From NCBI GenBank assembly GCA_937867335.1, contig CALMKX010000340.1:1-51655 (forward strand): 51,655 bases of DNA, read 5' to 3'. A program made the position numbers and the translations under genes. Origin of the DNA: an uncultured Acidobacteriota bacterium. Lineage in GTDB: Bacteria; Acidobacteriota; Thermoanaerobaculia; Multivoradales; SZUA-115. This document shows positions 42,756 to 51,655 of the stretch, piece after piece; position 1 is the first letter of the stretch, and every line of letters starts with the position of its first letter. The notes beneath the pieces were generated by a model, which worked only from the letters and a program-made list of their open reading frames with translations, ran no database searches and had not been told where the DNA came from.

Positions 42756-44228
42756 TCAGAACACCTTCTTGCGATCGTTCGAGGAGGGGATGCCCAGCTC
42801 GTCGCGATACTTGGCCACGGTGCGACGAGCGATCTGGATACCCTCCCGATGCAGAATCCTCATCAACTCGCTGTCCGAGAGCGGGTTGCGCTGATCCTCG
42901 TTCTGAACCAGGTGAGTGAGCTTCTGTTTGACGCTCAGAGATGAGATGTTCTCGCCGTATTCGCAATCGATCCCGCTGTGGAAGAAGAACTTCATGGGAT
43001 AGAGGCCGCGTGGTGTGTGGATGTACTTGTTCGAAACCACCCGGCTCACGGTGGACTCGTGCATCTCGATGTCTTCCGCCACGTCCCGCAGCACCATCGG
43101 TCGTAGGTGATCGATGCCGTGATCGAGAAACTGCCGTTGCTGGCGAACGATGGAGTTGGCCACCTTGTAAATGGTGCGCTGCCGCTGATCCAGGCTCTTG
43201 ATCAACCAGACGGCTGAGCGCATTTTGTCCTTGATGAATTGCTGCGCCTCGTTCTGCCCGCCGTCGTGGCGCATCTGCTGCAGCATCCGGCGATAGGCGC
43301 GCGAGACTCGGAGGCGGGGCAGGCCGTCGTCGTTCAACTGGATGACGTAGTCGTCCCCCACTTTGCGCACCACCACGTCGGGCTCGATGTAGTGCGTCTC
43401 GCTGGCAGTGAACTTCCTCCCCGGCCGGGTCTCGAGGCTCTTCACCGCTTCCACCGCCGGCTCGAGCTCTTTGAGCTCCACCTTGAGGGCTTTGGCGATC
43501 TCCTTGTACTGGCGCCGCAGGAACTCGTCCCAATGCTCGGCGAGCATGCGGTAGGCCAGCGCCTCCGGAGCTTCGCCGCGGAGCTCGAGTTGGGCGATCA
43601 GGCTAGCGCGGAGGTCGGGATAGGCGATGCCCGGAGGGTCGAAGCTCCGCACCAAGGCGAGGGCGTCGTGGACTAGCTTCTCGAGGGCTTCCTCGTCGAT
43701 CGGCGTGCCGTTCGCCAGGTCCACGCGGGCCATGTCCGCGAGCTCGGCGAAGGAGGCCACCAGGAAGCCTTCCGGGTCGAGATTGCCGATGATCAGCTCG
43801 GAGACCATCCGCACCCGATCCTCGGCCTCGCTCATGTGCAGCTGGAAGAGCAGATGATCGTAGAGGTCCGGCTCCCGGGAGAGGCTGTTCTCGAACGGCG
43901 TGTCTTCGCGGTCCTCGCGGATCGAGGCGTAGCCCGAGCCTTCCATGTAGTCGCCGAAGTAGGCCTCGAGGTCGATGTTGTCGAGGGGGTCCTGGGCTTC
44001 GGGGCGCTCGGGCTCCTCGCTCGCAGCCTCCGCCTGGGGCTGGTCGCGGCTGGGCTCCTCCACCACCTCGGTGTTCTCCTCGAGGACGGGGTTCTCCGTC
44101 AGCTCCTGGGTGAGCACTCCTTCGAGCTCGAGCCGGGTCATCTGCAGAAGCTTGATCGCCTGCTGGAGCGACGGCGTCATCACCAGCTTCTGCGTGAGCT
44201 TGATCGCGAGTTTCTGCTCGAGCGCCAT
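42756..44228 (-). CDS. rpoN: RNA polymerase sigma-54 factor
   Basis: Sigma factor for -24/-12 promoters, 490 residues. The activator-interacting region is LAIKLTQKLVMTPSLQQAIKLLQM (about 6-29). A Glu-rich linker follows, then the core-binding region. The helix-turn-helix is VAEDIEMHESTVSRVVSNKYIHTPRG and the RpoN box is ARRTVAKYRDELGI near the end. The ATG overlaps the lptB stop by one base (TGATG). No activator gene is in the window. Confidence 0.97.
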   Translation of the reverse strand: MALEQKLAIKLTQKLVMTPSLQQAIKLLQMTRLELEGVLTQELTENPVLEENTEVVEEPSRDQPQAEAASEEPERPEAQDPLDNIDLEAYFGDYMEGSGYASIREDREDTPFENSLSREPDLYDHLLFQLHMSEAEDRVRMVSELIIGNLDPEGFLVASFAELADMARVDLANGTPIDEEALEKLVHDALALVRSFDPPGIAYPDLRASLIAQLELRGEAPEALAYRMLAEHWDEFLRRQYKEIAKALKVELKELEPAVEAVKSLETRPGRKFTASETHYIEPDVVVRKVGDDYVIQLNDDGLPRLRVSRAYRRMLQQMRHDGGQNEAQQFIKDKMRSAVWLIKSLDQRQRTIYKVANSIVRQQRQFLDHGIDHLRPMVLRDVAEDIEMHESTVSRVVSNKYIHTPRGLYPMKFFFHSGIDCEYGENISSLSVKQKLTHLVQNEDQRNPLSDSELMRILHREGIQIARRTVAKYRDELGIPSSNDRKKVF

Positions 44229-44968
44229 CAGAGACGGAAGTCCTCGCCGAGGTAGATCTTGCGTACCTGCGGGTCTGCTGAGAGATCCTCCGGCTTGCCG
44301 GCGCGCAGGATCTCTCCATTGTTGATGATGTAGGCGCGATCGGTGATTTTCAGGGTCTCGCGCACGTTGTGGTCGGTGATCAGGATGCCGATGCCCATTT
44401 GCCTCAGATGTCTGATGATACCCTGGATATCGAGCACCGCGAGGGGATCGATGCCGGCGAAGGGCTCGTCGAGCAGGATGTACCACGGGTCGATCACCAG
44501 GGCCCGGGCGATCTCCACCCGCCGCCGCTCGCCACCCGAGAGCAGATAGGCCGGCGTGCGCCGAACCTTGGTGAGCCCGAAGTCCTCGATCAGCTGGTTG
44601 ACTCGCCGTTCCTGCTCGGCATGGGGCAGATCGAGCGTCTCGAAGATCGCCCTCAGATTGTCTTCCGCGCTCAACTTGCGGAACACCGAAGGCTCCTGCG
44701 GCAGGTAGCTGATGCCTCGCTGAGCGCGCAGGTACATCGGAAGGGCGGTGATGTCCTCCTTGCCGAGGAGCACCTTGCCGGCGTCGGGAGCAGTCAAGCC
44801 CACCACCATGTAGAACGTGGTGGTCTTGCCGGCACCGTTCGGACCGAGCAGGCCCACCACTTCACCGGGATGGACGTTGAGCGAGACGTCGGCCACCACC
44901 GCCCGGCCTCGGTACACCTTGCGCAACCCCTCGGTGGCGAGGATCTTGACCTTGCCGTCGTCGCTCAT
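44228..44968 (-). CDS. lptB: LPS export ABC transporter ATP-binding protein
   Basis: ATPase that drives LPS extraction; 246 residues. Walker A is GPNGAGKTT (42-50), the Q-loop region is [19 protein letters not shown], the signature is [15 protein letters not shown], and Walker B is [13 protein letters not shown] followed by TDHNVRETL. It starts inside the last codon of the LptC-LptA gene (ATGA) and ends coupled to rpoN, the usual lptB-rpoN arrangement. Confidence 0.97.
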   Translation of the reverse strand: MSDDGKVKILATEGLRKVYRGRAVVADVSLNVHPGEVVGLLGPNGAGKTTTFYMVVGLTAPDAGKVLLGKEDITALPMYLRAQRGISYLPQEPSVFRKLSAEDNLRAIFETLDLPHAEQERRVNQLIEDFGLTKVRRTPAYLLSGGERRRVEIARALVIDPWYILLDEPFAGIDPLAVLDIQGIIRHLRQMGIGILITDHNVRETLKITDRAYIINNGEILRAGKPEDLSADPQVRKIYLGEDFRL

Positions 44969-47103
44969 GGTCCCTGCTTGCCGCCGGCCGGGGCCGGCTG
45001 GCCTGCGATCACTTCCAGGCGACCGGTTCCCACCTCGTAGATCACCTTCTGCCCCGTCACTTCCCCGCCATCCTTCTCTCTTACCACAACCTTCTGTCCT
45101 ACGACCTCCACCTGGCGGGTGGCGAGGTCGTAGTGAGCGCGGTCCCCGGTGACCGTCCGTTGGGTGGCCGGGTCCTCGATCGTCACCGAGCCTACCAGCG
45201 TGACACTCTTCGCCTTCTGCGCCTCGTCGAGCTCGACCGTCATCTCGTCGCTCGAGAGATTGCGGTCCGCCTGGCGGGAGCGCACATTGCCCTGATAGTG
45301 CAGCTGGCGCTCGGTCCGCGAGTAGTTGAAAGTCTCGGCGGTGACCTCGGTGGGCGTGGTGCTCTTGGCCGGCCCCGCACCTTCGCCGATCACCAGGGTG
45401 TTGACGTTGCCTTTGGCCGAGAGTCGACCACTCGCTTCGTCCCCTTGCATCTCGTCCGCCCGTAGCAGGTTCTCGCCTCGCCAGGCCTTCACCTTGCCGC
45501 GGAAGAGGAAGGTGCGGTCGCTCTGGCGGAAAAACGCTTCCTGAGACTCCACCCACACCGGCCCTTCGCCCTTGCCGAGTGGGCCGGCTGCCAGGCCCGC
45601 TCCGCCTTTCGGGTCCTGTTTGAGCTGGGAGCGCGTGCCACCCGAAGCGAAGAGCAGGCCCGAGCGCTCGGTGTAGAGAAACCTGGGCGCCTTGATCTCT
45701 CCCTGGCTCGCCACCACTGTGGCCGGAGTGCCCAGGAACTCGCCCACGCCGTTCGCGTAGTCGAAACGGGCCTGGTTCCCTTGAGCCGTGTAGCGCTGGT
45801 CGCGAATCCACACCTCACCGGTGAGCAGCACCTCGACCAGCCCTCCCTCGGCGCCGAGCACAGCCTCGGCGCGGGGCGCGGTGGCCACACGGAGGGCGTC
45901 CTCCTCGAAGCTGTCGAAGGGCCGAGGAGAGATATCCAGGCTCACGCCCTGCAGCGGCCCTGCCTGCTCCCCCGGCTCGTCCTCTTCTTCGTCTTCCCCT
46001 TCGGCGTCCAGGCTGTCGGTATCGGCCGAGGGAGTGAAGTGGGTCCAGTCCTCGTCCGGAGGCTCGCGGCGCAGCTCCGCCAGGCGAACTCCTCCCACCG
46101 CCTCGGCGCGACTGAGGGCTCCGCCCTGGAAGCTGCCGATCAGCCGCGAGGCGAGCAGCCGGCGTGGAGCCTCGCCGGGCGCTCGAGTGAGCACCAGCGC
46201 GGGCTCGATCGCCGGACCGGACAGCTCGAGGTGATCGAGATCCCGGCTGCCCGGTTTGAAGTAGCCCACCAGCCACCGGCCCTGAAACCGCACTGGCCCC
46301 AGGGTTCCGCCGGTGAGGTTGCTCGCCACTCGGCCACGCACCAGCCGGCGGGCCTTGAGCAGGATGGGGGTCTTCTCGTCGTCCTCCATCCATAGGTTGA
46401 TCTGGTTCGCGCGCAGGACGTTGGTGCCGTAGCCGAGGTCCGCGTCGTGGTCGAGCCGTAGGTGGTGGCGCAGCCGATCGAGAGTGAGCCGGCGTGTGGT
46501 CAGGTGGAAGGGAGTCTCGGCGGTCGGCAGGCTGTGGAAGCGAACGCCGCCCGCGAGCAGGTAGAGCTTCTCGGCGAGGTTGACCCGGAAGCGCTCGGAG
46601 GTACCCTCGGCGGTGTCGCTCCAGCGGAAAGTGGCGGGAGTTTCGGAAGTCACCAGATTCCCCTTCTGGGTGAGCTCCAGGGTCTCGCTCTCCACCTCCA
46701 CGTTCGAAGGGCCATAGACGTGGGCTCCACCGGATAGATGGGCCTCGTTGGTCTCCCGGTTGAACAGCGCCTTGGCGCTCTCGACCCGGTAGGTCTCGCC
46801 CTGCGGCGAGAAGATCTCCACTCCCATCCCGTCGATCGAGACGGTGTCGTCGGTGTTGACCTGGTAGCCCTTGCTTTCAATGCTGAACATCGTGCGGCCG
46901 TTGTCTTCCAGGGTGAAGCTGAAGCCCTGGCCGACGGCCTTGACGGTGCCCCCGGGGCCGTTCGGATCCGGCCGTGGAGGTGGGCTCGGAGCGCTGCGCC
47001 CGGCTCTCCCGAACCAATAGAGACCGCCCAGGCCCAGCACCAGCAGGGCCAGAGTGAGCAGCAGCAGGGCGCGCATGCGGGCAACGGTCCGAGAGCTCGC
47101 CAT
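44965..47103 (-). CDS. LptC-LptA fusion, periplasmic LPS bridge protein
   Basis: Single protein of 712 residues anchored by one N-terminal helix (about 9-31). Residues about 50-180 match the LptC domain ([41 protein letters not shown]). The middle (about 200-420) has further beta-rich repeats and an acidic insert ([15 protein letters not shown]). The C-terminal 300 residues are OstA/LptA-like beta repeats ([59 protein letters not shown]). Separate lptC and lptA genes are absent, so one chain probably serves as anchor and bridge. It lies directly upstream of lptB. Confidence 0.85.
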   Translation of the reverse strand: MASSRTVARMRALLLLTLALLVLGLGGLYWFGRAGRSAPSPPPRPDPNGPGGTVKAVGQGFSFTLEDNGRTMFSIESKGYQVNTDDTVSIDGMGVEIFSPQGETYRVESAKALFNRETNEAHLSGGAHVYGPSNVEVESETLELTQKGNLVTSETPATFRWSDTAEGTSERFRVNLAEKLYLLAGGVRFHSLPTAETPFHLTTRRLTLDRLRHHLRLDHDADLGYGTNVLRANQINLWMEDDEKTPILLKARRLVRGRVASNLTGGTLGPVRFQGRWLVGYFKPGSRDLDHLELSGPAIEPALVLTRAPGEAPRRLLASRLIGSFQGGALSRAEAVGGVRLAELRREPPDEDWTHFTPSADTDSLDAEGEDEEEDEPGEQAGPLQGVSLDISPRPFDSFEEDALRVATAPRAEAVLGAEGGLVEVLLTGEVWIRDQRYTAQGNQARFDYANGVGEFLGTPATVVASQGEIKAPRFLYTERSGLLFASGGTRSQLKQDPKGGAGLAAGPLGKGEGPVWVESQEAFFRQSDRTFLFRGKVKAWRGENLLRADEMQGDEASGRLSAKGNVNTLVIGEGAGPAKSTTPTEVTAETFNYSRTERQLHYQGNVRSRQADRNLSSDEMTVELDEAQKAKSVTLVGSVTIEDPATQRTVTGDRAHYDLATRQVEVVGQKVVVREKDGGEVTGQKVIYEVGTGRLEVIAGQPAPAGGKQGP

Positions 47104-47107
47104 CGCT

Positions 47108-48784
47108 CTACTCCTGCCAGGGCCGCACGTCGGTCAAGCGCAACACCGGCTCTCCTCGGTAGGAGTCTTCCTCGAGGTAACCCAGGGCCTCGAAGTTGCC
47201 GGCGAGGTCGGGGGCCCGCTCGGCCCAGCGCCAGCCCACCAGCGGCACCGGCTCTCCCTCCGGTCCTTCGGCAGTCGCCGAGAGGTGACCCTGACCGAAA
47301 CGCCTCGGCTCGCCCACCAGGCGGAGACCCTGCACCCGGATCGCGGGCTGCGGGTTGCCCATCCCGAAGGGCTCCAGGCGCGAGAGCTCGGCCAGGAGCT
47401 CCGGGCCCAGCTCGGCGGCGGGCACCGTGAGCTCGTACTCGTGCCGACGGCTCAGGAGCTCGGGCGGAACTTCTGCGGCGGCCCCCTCGAGGTCGTCGCG
47501 CAGGGCCTCGAGCTCCGGCAGCGCCACGGTGAGACCGATCGCCTGGGAGTGGCCGCCGAAGCGCTCGCAGCGGGTCTCGAAGCGGCGCACCAGCTCGTGC
47601 AGGTCGACCCCCGGCACGCTCCGCCCCGAGCCCACGGCACGACCGTCCTCGACCGCGAGCAGCAGCGTCGGCCGGCTGAGCTCGCGGGCCAGCCTGCCGG
47701 CGGCGATCCCCACCACCCCCTTGTGCCAGCCCTCGCTCCAGGCGAGGAGGATCGGCGGCAGGGGCGCTCGGGCTGTGACCAGCGCCGAGGCCTCTTGCAC
47801 CACGCGCATCTCCTCCTCCTGGCGCGAGCGGTTGGCCGACTCCAGTTGATCGGCGAGGGCCCCGGCGGTCTTGGCGTCCCGGGCCAGGAGCAGCTCCAGA
47901 GCCGATTGGGGGCTCGCCAGGCGGCCGGCCGCGTTCAGCCTCGGTCCGAGGCGAAACCCGACGTCCGAGGCGCGCAGAGGCAGCTTGACGCCGGCTCGGT
48001 CCATCAGGGCGCGCAGGCCCACCGAGCGGGTTTCGCCGAAGGTGGCGAGGCCACGGGCGGCGATCACCCGGTTCTCCCCGAGGAGCGGCACCAGGTCGGC
48101 GATGGTGCCCAGGCAGGCGATACGCAGCAGCGGATCGAGGGCCAGCGGCCGGCCCAGGCGCGCTGCCAATCCCACCGCCAGTTTGAGCGCCAGGCCCACG
48201 CCGGCAAGGTCGGGAAAGGGGTAGGCGCAGCCGGACTGCCGGGGGTTCACCAGCACCGTCCCGGCGGGCAGCTCCTCGCCGGGCAGGTGGTGGTCGGTGA
48301 CGACCACGTCGATGCCGGCCTCGAGAGCGCAATCGACCGCCCGGGTGGCCGAGGTGCCGCAATCGACGGTGACGATCAGCTTGGCGTCGAGAGCCTTGGC
48401 GCGCTCCACGTGGAGGGGCTGGAAGCCGTAGCCCTCCTCCAGACGATGGGGCAGGATGGCGTGGGAGTCGATGCCGCAGCTGCCGAAGACCACCTGCAGG
48501 AGGGCTGTGGCGGTGACTCCATCGACGTCGTAGTCCCCCACCACGGCCACCCTCTCGCCCCGGTCTCGGGCTGCCACCAGCCTCGCCACCGCTCGGTCCA
48601 GGCCATGGAGCAGGAAGGGATCATGTAGCTGAGAGACAGAGGGAGTGAGGAACGCTTCGGCCTGTCCGGCGTCTTCGATGCCTCGATTGGCGAGCAGCAG
48701 CGCGGTACGCGGCGAGACCCCTGCCTGGCGAAGCTTCTGCTCCGCTGCCGAGTTTCTGGCAGCCTGCCAGCGCGCTGTGGTCAA
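47108..48784 (-). CDS. recJ: Single-stranded-DNA-specific exonuclease RecJ
   Basis: 5'-3' single-strand exonuclease of repair and recombination; 558 residues. DHH-family motifs are DYDVDG (84-89), DCGTSA (141-146), DHH (164-166), and later GRLASP and the DHHA1-type segment GRSVPGVDLHELV with FGGHSQAIGLTV. The start is probably TTG 48784: it gives the usual N-terminus before RW, with AGGG 9 bases upstream, and there is no ATG or GTG nearby. A longer frame lies inside accA. Confidence 0.93.
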   Translation of the reverse strand: MTTARWQAARNSAAEQKLRQAGVSPRTALLLANRGIEDAGQAEAFLTPSVSQLHDPFLLHGLDRAVARLVAARDRGERVAVVGDYDVDGVTATALLQVVFGSCGIDSHAILPHRLEEGYGFQPLHVERAKALDAKLIVTVDCGTSATRAVDCALEAGIDVVVTDHHLPGEELPAGTVLVNPRQSGCAYPFPDLAGVGLALKLAVGLAARLGRPLALDPLLRIACLGTIADLVPLLGENRVIAARGLATFGETRSVGLRALMDRAGVKLPLRASDVGFRLGPRLNAAGRLASPQSALELLLARDAKTAGALADQLESANRSRQEEEMRVVQEASALVTARAPLPPILLAWSEGWHKGVVGIAAGRLARELSRPTLLLAVEDGRAVGSGRSVPGVDLHELVRRFETRCERFGGHSQAIGLTVALPELEALRDDLEGAAAEVPPELLSRRHEYELTVPAAELGPELLAELSRLEPFGMGNPQPAIRVQGLRLVGEPRRFGQGHLSATAEGPEGEPVPLVGWRWAERAPDLAGNFEALGYLEEDSYRGEPVLRLTDVRPWQE

Positions 48785-48795
48785 CGACCGAACCC

Positions 48796-49749
48796 TCAGC
48801 TTTCCAGAAATGCGCCCAGCGAGCGGAACTTGCGGTAGCGCTGCGCCAGCAGCTCTTCCGGCTTCTTGCCGACCAGCTCGGCGAGACACCGCTCGAGAGT
48901 GCGGCCCACCTGGCGGCAGGCCTCGGCCGGGTCGGCGTGGGCGCCGCCCAGGGGCTCGGGGACGATGCCGTCGATCACCCCGAGCTCCGCCAGGTCCGGC
49001 GCGGTCAGACGCATCGCTTCGGCGGCCTCGCCACGACGGTCCTGGTCCTTCCACAGGATCGCCGCGCAGCCCTCGGGGGAGATCACCGAGTAGATGGCGT
49101 ACTCCAGCATGTAGACCCGGTCTCCGACGCCCATGGCCAGCGCGCCGCCACTGCCTCCCTCGCCGGTCACGATCACCACCACCGGCACCTCGAGCGCGGC
49201 CATTTCCTTGAGGTTGCGCGCGATAGCTTCGGCCTGTCCCCGCGCCTCGGCGTCGATGCCCGGGTAAGCGCCAGGAGTGTCGATGAAGCTCACCACCGGC
49301 AGCCGGAACTTCTCGGCCAGGCGCATCACCCGCAGGGCCTTGCGGTAGCCCTCGGGCCGGGGCTGGCCGAAGTTGCGCAGGATCCTCGCCTTGGTGCTGC
49401 GACCTTTCTGATGGCCGATCACCGCCACCGGGGCGCCCCGAAACCGCGCCAGGCCGGCGACGATGGCCGGGTCGTCCCCGAAAAGCCGGTCACCGTGGAG
49501 CTCCACCCAATCCTCGAAAAGGTTCTCGATGTAGTCGAGGGTATAGGGCCGTTCGGGATGGCGGGAAACCAGAGCCTTCTGCCAGCGACTGAGCCGGCCG
49601 TAGACCTCCTGAGTCTGGCGAGCCAGGCTGGCCTTGAGCTCGCGGAGTTCCTTGCTCTGCCCGGCCGCGTCGGGATAGCCCTCGAGCTCTTCGATCCGGC
49701 GCCGGAGCTCGATCAACGGCTCTTCGAACGAATATTCAGGGCTCGCCAT
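48796..49749 (-). CDS. accA: Acetyl-CoA carboxylase carboxyltransferase subunit alpha
   Basis: Transfers carboxylate from biotin to acetyl-CoA in fatty-acid synthesis; 317 residues. Motifs are FEEPLIELRRRIEEL, WVELHGDRLFGDDPAIVAGLARF, GHQKGRSTKARILRNFGQPRPEGYRKALRVM, FIDTPGAYPGIDAEARGQAEAIA and GEGGSGGALAMGVGDRVYMLEYAIYSVISPEGCAAILWKD. ATG 49749 is preferred; a TTG four codons upstream would lie in the -10 of the predicted promoter. accD is not nearby. Confidence 0.96.
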   Translation of the reverse strand: MASPEYSFEEPLIELRRRIEELEGYPDAAGQSKELRELKASLARQTQEVYGRLSRWQKALVSRHPERPYTLDYIENLFEDWVELHGDRLFGDDPAIVAGLARFRGAPVAVIGHQKGRSTKARILRNFGQPRPEGYRKALRVMRLAEKFRLPVVSFIDTPGAYPGIDAEARGQAEAIARNLKEMAALEVPVVVIVTGEGGSGGALAMGVGDRVYMLEYAIYSVISPEGCAAILWKDQDRRGEAAEAMRLTAPDLAELGVIDGIVPEPLGGAHADPAEACRQVGRTLERCLAELVGKKPEELLAQRYRKFRSLGAFLES

Positions 49750-49759
49750 GGCCAGCGGC

Positions 49760-49789
49760 AAACTAGCATCCCGCCGAGAGCGGCGTCAA
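49760..49789 (-). promoter_or_regulatory. Promoter of accA
   Basis: On the minus strand TTGACG (49789-49784) and TAGTTT (49765-49760) are 18 bases apart, with TGC before the -10. The accA ATG begins 10 bases after the -10, so a leaderless or near-leaderless transcript is expected. No ribosome-binding site is seen before the ATG, which agrees. Confidence 0.65.
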
Positions 49790-49833
49790 CGAAGAGTCCT
49801 CGCTGGGACGTGGCGCGAGGCCCCGGCGGGCCG

Positions 49834-51655
49834 TCACAGCAGCTGATACGGATCGACATCGATCGCGACGTCACACCCCGGCTTGGTGGGCAGGCACTCC
49901 CGGATGAGGCGGCGCAGATCGCTGCCCGAAGGTCCGCGCAGGAGCAGTTGGAAGCGCCATTCGCCCCGCAGACGCTCGAGAGGGGCCGGTGCCGGGCCGG
50001 CCAGGCGAACTCCACGCTTCAGCGGGTGGCGCTCCAGGTGGGCCGCCAGCTCGGCCAGCGCTTGCTCGGCGCGCTCGCGGCGGCGATCCCGCGCCAGGAC
50101 CTGGATCAGGCGAGTAAAGGGCGGGTAGTGGAAGGCTCGCCGGAACCGCAGCTCCTCGGCCGCGAAGGCCGCGTCGTCGTGCCCGAGGGCGGCACGGATG
50201 GCGTAATGCTCTGGGTGGTAGCTCTGGATCACCACCTTGCCGGCCCGCTCCCCTCGGCCGGCACGTCCGGCGAGCTGGGTGAGCAGCGTGTAGGTCCGCT
50301 CCACCGCCCGGAAATCCGGGAAGCCGAGGTAAGCATCCGCGGAGAGCACGGCCGTCAAGGCCACCTGGGGGAAGTGATGCCCCTTGGAGACCATCTGGGT
50401 ACCCACCAGGATGTCCACCTCGCCCCGGCCGAAGCGCTCCAGGATGGCGGTGGCTCCGCCCGGGCGCTGAATGGCGTCGCGATCGAGGACGTCCACTCGG
50501 GCCTGTGGAAAGAGCTCCGCGGCCACCTCCTCCACTTTCTCTGTGCCCGCTCCCAGCGCCTCGAGCGCCCCCTCTGCGCAGCTCGGACAGTTGACCGGCA
50601 GAGGGCGCCGCCGGCCGCAGTAGTGGCAAGTGAGCGAGCGCTCGCGCCGATGGACCGTCTGAGGCAGGCCGCAGTCCGGGCAGCGGAAGTCCTCGCCGCA
50701 GGCCCGACACAGAAGCAGAGGTGCGTAGCCGCGGCGATTGCGCAGCAGGATCACCTGGGCACCGCCCGAGAGCGCGAGCTCGATCTCCTCGACCAAGCGT
50801 TGCGAGAACGGCGCCTCCCCGGGCCGGCGGATCAAGCCTTCCTCGCGCCGCAGGTCAACCAGGATGCCTTCGGGCAGTCTGCCCTGGCCGGCGCGAGCGG
50901 TGAGCCGAAGCAGAGAGAACCGCCCCTGGGCCACATTCTGGCGGGTTTCGAGGCTGGGTGTGGCCGAGACCAGGAGAGCCGGGCAGCCGGCGCTCCGGGC
51001 GCGGGTGAGCGCCAGATCCCGGCCGTGGTAGCGGGGAGTGAGCTCTTGCTTGTAGGCCGGATCCTGCTCTTCGTCCACCACCACCAGGCCCAGGTTCTCC
51101 AGCGGGGCGAAGACCGCCGAGCGAGGCCCCAGAACCACCCGCGCCTCGCCGCGCCGGATGCGCTCCCATTCCTGGTGACGCTCGCCGGAGCCGAGCCCGC
51201 TGTGCAGCAAGGCCAGCTGGTCGCCGAAACGCTCTCGGGCCTTGCGAGCGAGCGCGGGCACCAGGGCGATCTCGGGGACCAGCAGGATGACGCTCCGACC
51301 GAGCTCGAGAGCCCGGCTCGCCGCTCGAAGATAGACCTCCGTCTTGCCCGAGCCGGTAATCCCCTGGAGCAAAAAGGTGCGCGCCTCTCGCCCGGCAAGC
51401 GCCGCCTCCAGGGCGGCCAGGGCCTCGGCCTGGTCCGGCCTGAGCTGGTGCACCTCCTCGCCTCGGTTGGAAAGCATCTGGTGGCTCAGGTCCAGACGTT
51501 CCACCTGGGTGAAGGAGCGCAGCAGGCCGAGCTTGCCCAGCCGCTGCAGGACGCCCGGGGAAACACCCACCGCCTCTCGGAGCTCGGCGAGCGAGGCGGG
51601 CCGCCCGAGCCGGGCCAGGTGCTCCACCACCGCCCTGCCGGCCGCCGAGCGCCCG
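49834..51655 (-). CDS. priA: Replication restart helicase PriA (5' end outside window)
   Basis: DNA helicase that restarts stalled forks. About 607 codons are visible and the frame stays open to the edge, so the N-terminal DNA-binding domain is cut off. Visible parts are the end of the winged helix, Walker A GITGSGKTEVYL, DEEQDPAYKQELTPRYHGRDLA, SATPSLET, the zinc cysteines (CRACGEDFRCPDCG, CHYCG, CPSC) and LVGTQMVSKGHHFPQV. The C-terminal domain ends in DVAIDVDPYQLL. It lies 84 bases upstream of accA. Confidence 0.95.
   Translation of the reverse strand, partial: GRSAAGRAVVEHLARLGRPASLAELREAVGVSPGVLQRLGKLGLLRSFTQVERLDLSHQMLSNRGEEVHQLRPDQAEALAALEAALAGREARTFLLQGITGSGKTEVYLRAASRALELGRSVILLVPEIALVPALARKARERFGDQLALLHSGLGSGERHQEWERIRRGEARVVLGPRSAVFAPLENLGLVVVDEEQDPAYKQELTPRYHGRDLALTRARSAGCPALLVSATPSLETRQNVAQGRFSLLRLTARAGQGRLPEGILVDLRREEGLIRRPGEAPFSQRLVEEIELALSGGAQVILLRNRRGYAPLLLCRACGEDFRCPDCGLPQTVHRRERSLTCHYCGRRRPLPVNCPSCAEGALEALGAGTEKVEEVAAELFPQARVDVLDRDAIQRPGGATAILERFGRGEVDILVGTQMVSKGHHFPQVALTAVLSADAYLGFPDFRAVERTYTLLTQLAGRAGRGERAGKVVIQSYHPEHYAIRAALGHDDAAFAAEELRFRRAFHYPPFTRLIQVLARDRRRERAEQALAELAAHLERHPLKRGVRLAGPAPAPLERLRGEWRFQLLLRGPSGSDLRRLIRECLPTKPGCDVAIDVDPYQLL

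Noticed and set aside
48404-48415. CTCCACGTGGAG as a parS-like site
   Set aside because: It is inside recJ, only 12 bp long, and mismatches the TGTTTCACGTGAAACA consensus.

Overview
The window is a GC-rich chromosomal segment of a diderm (LPS-bearing), respiring bacterium. It carries complex I, a complete Tol-Pal system, most of the LPS transport machinery (LptB, a LptC-LptA fusion, LptE and a LptF-LptG fusion), an ETF pair, and a regulatory PTS next to rpoN. Gene content, the fused Lpt proteins and codon bias suggest an Acidobacteriota-like lineage (perhaps Thermoanaerobaculia). That placement is an inference from gene style; Myxococcota and other 'deltaproteobacterial' lineages cannot be excluded. 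There is no transposase, integrase, CRISPR array or phage gene, so this is core housekeeping DNA with a few unusual arrangements.

Layout: (1) 1-10612, minus strand: a tight nuo operon in the order A-E-F-G-H-J-K-L-M-N, with nuoN running off the left edge. The Q-module genes nuoB, C, D and I are absent from their usual places. (2) 10838-13833, plus strand: a five-gene cluster of GT2 glycosyltransferase, polysaccharide deacetylase, FabG-type reductase, acyl carrier protein and an ApeP-like hotdog protein. (3) 13880-18036: tRNA-Leu (minus), then der, an IHF/HU protein, a MerR-type regulator, tRNA-Pro, ribH, nusB and lptE. (4) 18186-23434, minus: tolQ-tolR-tolA-tolB-pal-cpoB, then rpsT. (5) 23675-28143: etfBA, a SpoU RNA methyltransferase divergent from a DUF84 protein, and metK. 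(6) 28577-29865: two tandem paralogous ECF-like sigma factors. (7) 29896-51655, minus: from right to left in transcription order priA (cut by the edge), accA, recJ, lptC-lptA fusion, lptB, rpoN, hpf, ptsN, hprK, rapZ, an EIIA-Man-like protein, HPr, ptsI, a lipoprotein, miaB, a bifunctional nuclease, parA, parB and the lptF-lptG fusion.

How the genes work together: the envelope theme is strong. LptB2-LptFG should extract LPS, the LptCA chain should carry it over the periplasm, and LptE should act at the outer membrane with an LptD encoded elsewhere; Tol-Pal keeps the outer membrane attached. The rpoN-hpf-ptsN-hprK-rapZ-EIIA-HPr-EI block looks like a PTS used for regulation: no EIIB or EIIC permease is present, HPr keeps both His15 and Ser46, and the EIIA-Man-like protein has lost its phosphorylatable histidine. 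Several intergenic regions show readable promoters of the form TTGACN-N18-TAnnnT, often with a TGC in front of the -10; at accA and parA the start codon lies only 10 nt past the -10, which predicts leaderless or nearly leaderless mRNAs.

The observations most worth checking are the complex I locus lacking its whole Q-module, the His-to-Gln EIIA-Man protein, the acyl/glycan mini-cluster without a ketosynthase, the two Lpt fusions, the hairpin array with mutually exclusive folds between parB and lptFG, and the 18-bp palindrome upstream of parA.
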